Assembly: GCF_001592755.1 (NCBI RefSeq) | Contig: NZ_LUKF01000016.1 | Location: 1-64,000, forward strand | Source of the DNA: Bdellovibrio bacteriovorus | GTDB taxonomy: Bacteria > Bdellovibrionota > Bdellovibrionia > Bdellovibrionales > Bdellovibrionaceae | Direction: 5' to 3' | DNA: 64,000 bases | Shown: piece after piece, positions 24,980-31,758 of the stretch | Position numbering within the stretch: the first letter of the stretch is position 1 | How the letters are laid out: every line of letters starts with the position of its first letter | Position numbers and translations under genes: made by a program | Notes under the pieces: model-generated | The model's input: the letters and a program-made list of their open reading frames with translations, nothing else | The model's database searches: none | What the model was told of the DNA's origin: nothing

Positions 24980-25536
24980 ACACCTCTAGCTCTTTTGCTA
25001 ATGAATCGAATAAGAACAGAGAAAGCTTTTCCGAGCAAAAGACCAAGAAGTGCCCCCGCAATCACATCCCCTGGAAAATGAACACCGCAATAAATGCGCG
25101 AATAACCCATTAAGATCGCCAGAGGATATAGCAAGTACGCCGTTCGGGGATAAAATGAAGTTACAAAAGCCGCGACGGCAAAAGCATCAGCGGCATGACT
25201 AGATGGAAAAGAGAATCCTCCGGCCGCGGGGCCTCGTAAGATCACCTCTTCAAAAAGATTTGAATTTAAAGGCCGAGCTCTTTCGAAAATATCTTTTAAG
25301 AACGATCCCGATAAAAAGTCAGCAGCACTGGCCGCTACGCCAGAACCCAGAAGAACGCCAAGTCCTCTCCATCTTTCTTTATAAAAAATCGCGATCAAAA
25401 GAAGTGGCAACACAATGTAATAAAAAACCGAGCTCTTAAAAAAGTCCGTCCACACGGGAAAGAAGGCATCAAACCACGAGTTCGCGGTCGTGTTGTTGAT
25501 CAGATGAAAAAGCGCGTGATCTAATTTTTCCAACAT
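24976..25536 (-). CDS. PAP2-family membrane phosphatase
   Basis: 186-aa integral membrane PAP2 enzyme with about five helices. Motif blocks: ERARPLNSN near residue 92, FSFPSSHAADAFAV near 115 and YSRIYCGVHFPGDVIAGALLG near 150, complete with both catalytic His. The compact form resembles undecaprenyl-diphosphatase or LpxE/PgpB-type enzymes. It is the third gene of a four-gene operon, nine bases after the beta-barrel gene and overlapping the second PAP2 gene. Two PAP2 enzymes in a row suggests two related lipid substrates or two compartments. Confidence 0.88.
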   Translation of the reverse strand: MLEKLDHALFHLINNTTANSWFDAFFPVWTDFFKSSVFYYIVLPLLLIAIFYKERWRGLGVLLGSGVAASAADFLSGSFLKDIFERARPLNSNLFEEVILRGPAAGGFSFPSSHAADAFAVAAFVTSFYPRTAYLLYPLAILMGYSRIYCGVHFPGDVIAGALLGLLLGKAFSVLIRFISKRARGV

Positions 25537-25545
25537 AAGCGCTCC

Positions 25546-26196
25546 TTAAAATGCCAAAATTCCGACGGTCCAACTCAAACTGTAGATGTTTGAGTTGTCC
25601 GTCCTGGAGCTAGAAGAAACAACCACAGGCACGTCTCCATCCATGCGGACGTCATCTTCTTGCTCTAAAGATTGAATCGTGAAGGAAATCTCTGAAAACC
25701 AAACTTGGCCTTTTTGGGTTTTATTTAATAATCCCCAACCAATGCCCGCCACGGGCCCGTCAAAATGGATTCGGCTGACTGAAGGATCCGACACATTCGC
25801 GGGAGTATCTCCGTTTAAAAAAATCACCGTCGGCGCTCGTCCGATAAAAAGGCGTGCGTAAGGCATTCCCCACTCGGGAGTTTCAAGATCTGGAATCTGT
25901 GCTCTTAATCCCAAGGTGAAAAGCGTGTCCCACACTAAATAACTGCGCACACGATTGAATTTAACGTTCGCACTCCACTCCACCGCCCATTGGGGATGAA
26001 AGACGTAAAGCAAATCCGTTTTTAGGTTGAGTCCTAAACCGGCGTCATCGCGCTCGTGCTTTGAGATATACACGGAAGAATTCAAACCGCCACCCGCAAG
26101 AAGATGAATCCCTTCACTCCAATATGACGGAGTGAATTCGTCCGCGAAGCTGGGAGCAGAAAATAAAATCGTGAAAAGAAAGATCCACTTTTTCAT
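25546..26196 (-). CDS. Exported probable outer-membrane beta-barrel protein
   Basis: 216 aa, signal peptide 1-18 (SFA-DEFT). The rest alternates hydrophobic and polar residues with many aromatic strand ends (AVEWSANVKFNRV, YSLSWTVGILAF) and finishes in Phe, the usual signal for beta-barrel assembly. No family was recognised. Its start abuts the stop of the DUF3943-like gene with no gap, and the PAP2 genes follow, so it belongs to this envelope operon. It may be a channel or enzyme working on the same lipid; this is inference. Confidence 0.65.
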   Translation of the reverse strand: MKKWIFLFTILFSAPSFADEFTPSYWSEGIHLLAGGGLNSSVYISKHERDDAGLGLNLKTDLLYVFHPQWAVEWSANVKFNRVRSYLVWDTLFTLGLRAQIPDLETPEWGMPYARLFIGRAPTVIFLNGDTPANVSDPSVSRIHFDGPVAGIGWGLLNKTQKGQVWFSEISFTIQSLEQEDDVRMDGDVPVVVSSSSRTDNSNIYSLSWTVGILAF

Positions 26197-26820
26197 CTAA
26201 AACCCCACAACAACTTGCAAGCCGACAGAGCGATCTGAGACTTGCGGAAGGGCTGCGATGTTTTCGGGATGATTCGGCAGCAAAGTGAACGGATTTAAAA
26301 TGTAGCCTAAAGACTTTAAAGCGACGGAATCTTTGGCGCGGAAATAAGTACTTAAGCGCTCAAACCCCATTCCCACCAAAGTTCCATAGATGGGAGTTTG
26401 ATAGATATCTTGAATGCTGGGTTTTTCAGTGTAAGTTTCGACGGCAAATTCAAAAGCGAGTGACGACAAAAACGTCCACAAAAAGGCGTCGGTCTGTTCG
26501 TAACCTCGATAGCGATAATAAAGATAATAATAATTTCCCGAAAGTGCGTGCTTAAAGATATTGAAATCAAAACTGTCTTTATCAAACTCGGGATGCAGAG
26601 GATAACTGAAGAAATTATCCCAAGACCCATGATCCGTGATCGTGTCTTTCTGAGTGATCAGATAGACCGTCCACTGCGCACCATAGACAGCGGAAAAATC
26701 TAGGACCTTCTGCTGGAAAGTAATTCCAGCAGAGGTGTTATCTTGCGAGGGATTGGCGAAAACCAAAGACGCGCTGAAAAGAACCGCGAACAAACTAAGA
26801 ACATGAACTCGGAAGTTCAT
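26197..26820 (-). CDS. DUF3943-like exported protein
   Basis: 207 aa from ATG 26820, which has SD GGAG and gives a signal peptide ending VFA-NPSQ; the longer start at 26850 adds a hydrophobic prefix and is less likely. Residues about 70-165 resemble the DUF3943 family: HPEFDKDSFDFNIFKHALSG, a Tyr-rich YYYLYYRYRGY run, SSLAFEFAVETYTEKPS and QDIYQTPIYGTLVG. Family function is unknown. First gene of the PAP2 operon; two operator-like dyads lie upstream. Confidence 0.65.
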   Translation of the reverse strand: MNFRVHVLSLFAVLFSASLVFANPSQDNTSAGITFQQKVLDFSAVYGAQWTVYLITQKDTITDHGSWDNFFSYPLHPEFDKDSFDFNIFKHALSGNYYYLYYRYRGYEQTDAFLWTFLSSLAFEFAVETYTEKPSIQDIYQTPIYGTLVGMGFERLSTYFRAKDSVALKSLGYILNPFTLLPNHPENIAALPQVSDRSVGLQVVVGF

Positions 26821-26898
26821 AAAAAGCTCCACGAACCACATGAAAAACAAACTCGTGGGCCGAACTAACTATTTAGAACCTCTAATATTTTCGACCTC

Positions 26899-26920
26899 TA
26901 AGTATGTATGTGATTACTTA
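26899..26920. promoter_or_regulatory. Operator-like dyad 1
   Basis: TAAGTATG, 6 bases, ATTACTTA. Six of the eight half-site bases match the perfect form at dyad 2, and the spacing is identical. It lies about 80 bp upstream of the DUF3943-like start on the minus strand, where a repressor or activator site would be expected. Confidence 0.5.
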
Positions 26921-26952
26921 CTTATATGTCCGCAGATTACACCCAGTTGAAA

Positions 26953-26974
26953 TAAGTAATCAAGCAATTACTTA
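26953..26974. promoter_or_regulatory. Operator-like dyad 2 (perfect)
   Basis: TAAGTAAT, 6 bases, ATTACTTA: perfect inverted repeat with the same 22-bp layout as dyad 1 and exactly 54 bp from it, about five helical turns. Two same-face sites suggest cooperative binding of a dimeric regulator. The regulator gene is not evident in the window. Confidence 0.55.
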
Positions 26975-27058
26975 AAAATTAAGCAGTGGGGGCCGAACTA
27001 AAGAAAGAAATATCGAACGCAGGAACGACTGTGTTGGGAAATACACGAAAAGATAAGA

Positions 27059-27244
27059 CTATTGCTTACGTTTATCCGGAACGTCTTGAGCGACGACGTT
27101 AAGAATGTTGTGCCATTTTGAAACAAGCACACCTGGCTCATCAGAGTTGCGACTCGCTAACTGCTTCACTAGCAGCGCCGAGAGTCCGACGGCGATGGTG
27201 AGGAGGAGCACGTACTCCACCACGATTTGACCACGTTTATTCAT
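27059..27244 (-). CDS. Flp-like small pilin with class III signal peptide
   Basis: 61 aa. MNKRG-QIVVEYVLLLTIAV has the prepilin peptidase site after Gly5, Glu5 and Tyr6 of the mature form, and a single hydrophobic helix, as in Flp/Tad pilins and archaellin-like class III leaders. The short polar C terminus (about 35 residues) has no recognised domain. No tad or prepilin peptidase gene is nearby. No SD precedes the ATG, but TACTAT (27252-27257, minus strand) ends seven bases before it. It could form a fine pilus or be a membrane-bound assembly part. Confidence 0.72.
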   Translation of the reverse strand: MNKRGQIVVEYVLLLTIAVGLSALLVKQLASRNSDEPGVLVSKWHNILNVVAQDVPDKRKQ

Positions 27245-27257
27245 GAATTAGATAGTA

Positions 27258-27689
27258 TCACACTTCCGCAAGAGCTAAAGCAGGAGCTGTGACAGCTGGA
27301 CGCCAGTTTTCCATTGTGAGACGCAAAGTCTCTATCAAAAGATCTAGGTTTTCATCCTCGATAGGTCCGCGAAGCCCAATGACAACATCATCGTGCCACT
27401 TCTCTACTTCCAGTGGGCCTGGCTTTGCGACGGCGCCTTCGAAAGAAAGAACAAAGCTATCTACCGTGGGATAAACCATCACGAGGATGTTCGCTCCCGA
27501 TGCTTTAGAAACTTCTTTGGCTTTAGTCATCTCCGCACCCAACTTCTGTTGAATCAGGAAATAAATTTTCAAAGCCAGAGCTTCATGAAACTGAGCAAAA
27601 TAAATGCGAACGGGACCATCAAAGATGGCACTGTTAAAAGCAGGATTAAAATACTTCGACTGCATTAAAGTGGTGTATGACGATCTCAT
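27258..27689 (-). CDS. Conserved-looking cytoplasmic protein of unknown function
   Basis: 143 aa from ATG 27689, where GGAGGGG lies 10 bases upstream; a longer start at 27713 lacks this. No signal peptide or transmembrane helix. The sequence is mixed alpha/beta with an amphipathic helix (VRIYFAQFHEALALKIYFLIQ), a strand run (NILVMVYPTVDSFVLSFEG) and an Ala/Val-rich end. It lies 13 bp before the Flp-like pilin and may share its transcript. No family recognised. Confidence 0.65.
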   Translation of the reverse strand: MRSSYTTLMQSKYFNPAFNSAIFDGPVRIYFAQFHEALALKIYFLIQQKLGAEMTKAKEVSKASGANILVMVYPTVDSFVLSFEGAVAKPGPLEVEKWHDDVVIGLRGPIEDENLDLLIETLRLTMENWRPAVTAPALALAEV

Positions 27690-27792
27690 GTTGTAGCTTC
27701 CCCTCCACGACACAGCTCAAGACTAGGAAGAAATGCAGTGTTTATTCAAAGGAAATTTTAAGAATCTTAAATTTTCTGACGCAGCAGATTAT

Positions 27793-29034
27793 TTAAAGAC
27801 TACTAAAAACCTTCTTTCCTCTCGAAAAAACCATCTTCTTCGGCGCATCCCCCACGCTGTAAAATAGGGTTCGCCAATCCTTCTCGATGCACAAAATATC
27901 AGCAGACTTCCCGACTTCAATAGAACCCACCTCTTGCTGCAGATTCAAAGCATGAGCCGCTCCGACGGTGTACGCCCCAATGACTTCAGGAAGTGTCATC
28001 TTCATTTCTAGGCGTGCTAACAACCCCACAAGATTCAAATCCTGCGTGGGTGAAGTCCCCGGATTAAAATCAGTCGCTAAAGCCACGCGTGCCCCTGCGG
28101 CGATCATATCGCGGGCGCGTGGATAATTTGTTTTTGTATATAGATCGGCTGCGGGCAAAAGCACGCAGGTCACTTCTGATTTCGCCAAAGCTTGAATTTC
28201 TTTGTCAGTCACTTGCAAAAGATGGTCACCTGACAAAGCTCCTAAGCGAACAGCCACATCACTGCCTCCACTTAAAGACATCTGATCTGCGTGAATCAGA
28301 ATTTCAAATCCCATCTCTTGAGCTTTGCGCAAGTACGCTTCGGATTCCGCTTTCGGGAAAAATCCTTTTTCAATAAAGACATCCACGCGACGAGCGAGCT
28401 TCTTCTTTTTAACCATCGGCAAAACTTTATCGCCCAAGAAATTTAAATACTCTTCATAGGTTTTAAATTCCGGCGGGAGTGCATGCGCTCCTAAAAATGT
28501 GCAAACTGTGCGCAGATTTTTAATCGCGTTCGCCGCTTCCAGCATTTTTAGTTCATCTTTTAAGTTCAAAGCATAACCGGATTTGATTTCCACCGTTGTC
28601 ACACCTTGAGAGATGAAGTGGTTTGCTCTGTCCTGCCCCTCTTTCGCAAGTTCAGAAACTTTCGCGGACCGCGTTTTCTTCATCGTCGATAAGATACCGC
28701 CACCGCGCGCAGCGATTTCTTGATAACTGACACCTTGATTGCGCATTTCAAACTCTGCGGCGCGATCGCCTGCAAAAATCAAATGCGTATGACATTCCAC
28801 AAAACCTGGCAGGACCGTGAGTCCCTTCATGTCGATTTCTTTTAAGTTCTTTTTTCGGGACCATTCTTTTGGAAGTTTTTTATGCGGCCCCACCCAAGCG
28901 ATACGGTCCTTTTCAAGCAGTACGGAAGCGTTCGTTTGGATACTAAGATCTTCTTCTTGCACGTGACGCCCGCCTTTTGCGGAAGCCCCTTGCAATGTCA
29001 GAAGTGTGGAAATATTTTTTAAAAGAATGCCCAT
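27793..29034 (-). CDS. hutI: Imidazolonepropionase
   Basis: Third step of histidine degradation: opens 4-imidazolone-5-propanoate to N-formimino-glutamate. 413 aa, standard. Metal-dependent amidohydrolase motifs: ECHTHLIFAGDRAAEFE near residue 80, GAHALPPEF near 185, HADQMSLSGG near 248 and ATDFNPGTSPTQDL near 325. It is 24 kb from hutH-hutU. There is no SD before ATG 29034; TTGATC, 16 bp, TTGAAT ends five bases upstream, so the transcript may be nearly leaderless. A terminator for the pseudopilin operon stands just upstream. Confidence 0.95.
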   Translation of the reverse strand: MGILLKNISTLLTLQGASAKGGRHVQEEDLSIQTNASVLLEKDRIAWVGPHKKLPKEWSRKKNLKEIDMKGLTVLPGFVECHTHLIFAGDRAAEFEMRNQGVSYQEIAARGGGILSTMKKTRSAKVSELAKEGQDRANHFISQGVTTVEIKSGYALNLKDELKMLEAANAIKNLRTVCTFLGAHALPPEFKTYEEYLNFLGDKVLPMVKKKKLARRVDVFIEKGFFPKAESEAYLRKAQEMGFEILIHADQMSLSGGSDVAVRLGALSGDHLLQVTDKEIQALAKSEVTCVLLPAADLYTKTNYPRARDMIAAGARVALATDFNPGTSPTQDLNLVGLLARLEMKMTLPEVIGAYTVGAAHALNLQQEVGSIEVGKSADILCIEKDWRTLFYSVGDAPKKMVFSRGKKVFSSL

Positions 29035-29039
29035 GGTTT

Positions 29040-29067
29040 ATTCAAACACATGCACGCCTAGGATCAA
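29040..29067 (-). promoter_or_regulatory. Candidate hutI promoter
   Basis: Minus strand TTGATC (29067-29062), 16 bp, TTGAAT (29045-29040), ending five bases before the hutI ATG. It lies between the upstream operon's terminator and hutI, where a promoter is required. Confidence 0.4.
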
Positions 29068-29069
29068 GC

Positions 29070-29102
29070 AAAAATAAAAACGGCGCCCGTAGAGCGCCGT
29101 TT
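29070..29102 (-). terminator. Terminator of the pseudopilin/EF-hand operon
   Basis: AAACGGCGC (29078-29086) pairs with GCGCCGTTT (29094-29102), 7-base loop. On the minus strand it is followed by TTTTTATTTTT. It lies 24 bp after the EF-hand gene stop and isolates hutI from that operon. Confidence 0.9.
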
Positions 29103-29126
29103 CACCATCTTAACTGTAATAAAATA

Positions 29127-30269
29127 TTATTGCGGAGAGAACCACATATCGATGATGGATCCCTGCTTCTCTTTGCCTTTTTCTACAAAGACAAAGGTGC
29201 TGCGCTCACGCGCCTCTGCTCGAGAACCAAACGGTGTCTTCGCGGTGTCGTCGTATTTCAATGAAATCGACTTGATGCGCGACTTCAATGGCACAAGCTC
29301 GGAAGCTTGCGATTTACCATCACCGTTCTTATCAAACCACAGAAGAAGTTTTGCAAAGTCTTTGTCGTTTTTGTCGATCACGCCGTCGCCATTAGAGTCA
29401 AACTCTCGCAATGCTTCGAAACCGTTTTTAAACTTCTCACCTTCGTTACCAAAAAGCTCGTCGGCTTTTGAGATCTTCTTATCGCCATCACGATCAATAG
29501 CCACGAAAGCTCCCGGAGCCTTCTTTTCCGGCCATGATGTTTTGCCTGAAGGGTTCAGAGGGAACTCTGAATGACCTTCAAAACGAGGACGATTGTCGTC
29601 GAAGAAGACCATTAATGGAGAGAAATAACCACCGCAGTACCCGTTTTCTCCAGGGAAGAAAGCAGAAATACTGTATTGGCGACCGTCTTTAGATGAACTT
29701 GTATAAACGCTCGCAGAAAGAGGACCGTCAGTCCCCATGTATTCTTGTCCTGCTTTTGGTGCATGCGTCTGCCTAAATGCAGTACTATGAAGCTTCACAT
29801 CGAAATCTTCACTGATATTCCCCTGTTCATCCACTGTCGTAGTCACGGAGATTGGAACCACCATGCGCACGCTGTTGCCGGCAAAAGAAGCCGTCACGCC
29901 TGGAGAAACATTCGCTCCGGTAATATCAGTAACCGTGTCATTCCCCGCATTAGAGACAACATCGGATGGATATTTTACGGTGAAAGTTTTAATGGTTCCC
30001 TTGTCATTGATAGCGACATTGAACTCAACAGTTGCGCCCCTTGCAATCGGATTTGAAACCGAGCGAAGATTTGTACCAAAACAAGTATTCGTAATATTTA
30101 TGGTGATGGAATTTTGTGCCGCTCGAGTCACTTGCCCGGAAAGCACGACACCTTGGAAACCGGCGGTGCCACCCACGCCGGAATTCACGGCTGCGGGTTC
30201 TTGTTCCGCATGTGCGTAAACCCCGATGCCGAATAAAAGTGGCAGTGGTAGCCATCTTCTAAGAAACAT
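29127..30269 (-). CDS. Secreted EF-hand-type calcium-binding protein
   Basis: 380 aa, signal peptide near 1-21 (VYAHA-EQEP). Residues about 35-230 are beta-rich with no recognised family. Three Asp-rich loops follow near residues 257-315: DRDGDKKISKADE, DSNGDGVIDKNDKDF and DKNGDGKSQASEL, which fit the 12-residue EF-hand/dockerin calcium loop. The end is basic and helical. It is the last gene of the operon with three pseudopilins, 35 bp after the third, so it may cap or ride on the pseudopilus. This recalls the calcium-binding tip proteins PilY1 and GspK only in outline. Confidence 0.8.
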   Translation of the reverse strand: MFLRRWLPLPLLFGIGVYAHAEQEPAAVNSGVGGTAGFQGVVLSGQVTRAAQNSITINITNTCFGTNLRSVSNPIARGATVEFNVAINDKGTIKTFTVKYPSDVVSNAGNDTVTDITGANVSPGVTASFAGNSVRMVVPISVTTTVDEQGNISEDFDVKLHSTAFRQTHAPKAGQEYMGTDGPLSASVYTSSSKDGRQYSISAFFPGENGYCGGYFSPLMVFFDDNRPRFEGHSEFPLNPSGKTSWPEKKAPGAFVAIDRDGDKKISKADELFGNEGEKFKNGFEALREFDSNGDGVIDKNDKDFAKLLLWFDKNGDGKSQASELVPLKSRIKSISLKYDDTAKTPFGSRAEARERSTFVFVEKGKEKQGSIIDMWFSPQ

Positions 30270-30304
30270 ACAAGCCCCCTTGTTTTCCCCTTAACGAGCC
30301 CCTA

Positions 30305-31270
30305 CTATTTACCCACGTCTTGTGGGCGAATAATTTGGTAATAAATCAAAGAATCACGTGCGTTGTTTCTAGAGAAGACAACTCTAGTCACATCGGCTGC
30401 GAACAACTGACCCTTGGAAAACGTATTATTCATATAAACGGATCGCAAAAGATTGACTGTCTTCGTTTTCGGGTCTCTCTCTAAATAATACTTGATAATA
30501 TTCACGGCTTTCAAGCGCACAAGAGGAGCGGCTCCCCCCATCGGCGGTATATCTCTTAAGAACTTATCTTCGTCGTTAATCGTCTCATTCGGATACAAAG
30601 GATGAGTCTTATTTAAGAAGCCCGTGAGATTGAAGGGAGTCAGTCTAGATTCCCCTGGCGCGTTTACAATTCCCACGAAAATCGGTGACCGGGCTGGCAC
30701 ATTGTAATTAGGTCCCGTCGGTGTCATTTCGCGAACGGCCGCTGGAGAATCCAACATCAAAATTGTGCCCACTTGCCAGAAGCCTGGATTCGATTTTAAA
30801 ACTTCGTTTCCTTTATTCAAAGATCTGAAAATCAAAGCCGCTTCTTGATTGGCACTTGTCGGAAGAGCCCCTAGGTCATAAGCCAATGCTGGCGTGTACA
30901 TCATAGTCCCCAGCTTGTCGTTGGACGTCATGAAGACAAATTCATTTCGACGGCCAAACTCTAACGTCAACTTTCTGGGAGCATCAAACTCTTGGTCTCC
31001 ACCAGAATCCGAAACATAGTCGAAGAAGCGAAAGCCTGTATCGTCGGGAATCAACACATTATTGAAAGAAGGCTCAGAGTATTTGAGATCCTTCAGAATC
31101 ATACGCTCCGCGATGATGTTATCAACCTTGTCTTCGATCTCATTAGTGATTTGATCCTTCGTCTTTGCCGTGAAAACAAAGAAAGAGGCTGCAACCATCC
31201 CCATGATCCCGAGGAGGGCAACACCGACGACCATCTCTGCTAATGAGAAACCTTTTTGATTTAACTTCAT
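30305..31270 (-). CDS. Type IV-like minor pseudopilin (GspJ/PilW-like)
   Basis: 321 aa. Short basic leader KLNQKG then FSLAEMVVGVALLGIMGM: prepilin cleavage after Gly, mature Phe1 and Glu5, a hydrophobic helix of about 22 residues, then a long globular domain. The N terminus is intact for processing. Length and position after an I-like pseudopilin fit a GspJ or PilW role. It overlaps the upstream gene by four bases. No secretin or ATPase lies in the window, so the machine's core must be elsewhere. Confidence 0.85.
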   Translation of the reverse strand: MKLNQKGFSLAEMVVGVALLGIMGMVAASFFVFTAKTKDQITNEIEDKVDNIIAERMILKDLKYSEPSFNNVLIPDDTGFRFFDYVSDSGGDQEFDAPRKLTLEFGRRNEFVFMTSNDKLGTMMYTPALAYDLGALPTSANQEAALIFRSLNKGNEVLKSNPGFWQVGTILMLDSPAAVREMTPTGPNYNVPARSPIFVGIVNAPGESRLTPFNLTGFLNKTHPLYPNETINDEDKFLRDIPPMGGAAPLVRLKAVNIIKYYLERDPKTKTVNLLRSVYMNNTFSKGQLFAADVTRVVFSRNNARDSLIYYQIIRPQDVGK

Positions 31271-31758
31271 TGTGAGTTCACCACGAACTGATAATCTTGA
31301 AAACCATAGTTTGCCGGATTGCTAGGAAGGCTGCCATCACCTTGAGCCTGAGACCAATCTTTATGACTCATTCTTACCGTTACTAAATACAATCCCTTAA
31401 ATTCTGGTGATGCTTGAACTACGAAACCATATCTCCCCGGGCATTCAGAGCATTCTTTCGCCGGCAAAATCTTACCATTTCCCCAGGCCATAGGAAGTTT
31501 ATCCAAAGCCAGAGCCTCACTGCGTGACTTGTCTGACGTGGAATAGTTAATCTGATACATACGAACATTGGGACGGATATTTTCAATCACGTCGTTAATT
31601 TGTTTGTACAAGGAATTCTTGGTTCCACTTTCTTTCGCAACCTTACGCATGTTGATTGTTCCTGAAATAAAGAAGGAACCAACCAGAGTGATCATAGCCA
31701 TTCCAAGCAGGGATTCTAAAATAGAGATACCTTTTTGATTCTTGAGCTGCGACATCAT
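31267..31758 (-). CDS. Type IV-like minor pseudopilin (GspI/PilV-like)
   Basis: 163 aa. Leader SQLKNQKG then ISILESLLGMAMITLVGSFF: cleavage after Gly, Glu5 present, hydrophobic helix. The globular part contains a CSECPGRYGF segment that may form a disulphide. Size and motif resemble GspI or PilV. It sits between the 917-aa protein and the 321-aa protein with four-base overlaps on both sides, so the three products are made in step. Confidence 0.85.
   Translation of the reverse strand: MMSQLKNQKGISILESLLGMAMITLVGSFFISGTINMRKVAKESGTKNSLYKQINDVIENIRPNVRMYQINYSTSDKSRSEALALDKLPMAWGNGKILPAKECSECPGRYGFVVQASPEFKGLYLVTVRMSHKDWSQAQGDGSLPSNPANYGFQDYQFVVNSQ

Larger units (their letters stand above)
26857..27001. 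repeat. Direct repeat GGGCCGAACTAA flanking an AT-rich control region
   Basis: GGGCCGAACTAA occurs at 26857-26868 and 26990-27001, 133 bp apart. It brackets the AT-rich segment that holds the two 22-bp dyads. It may be a second regulator site or a small duplication. No gene is visible in 26821-27058. Confidence 0.5.
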
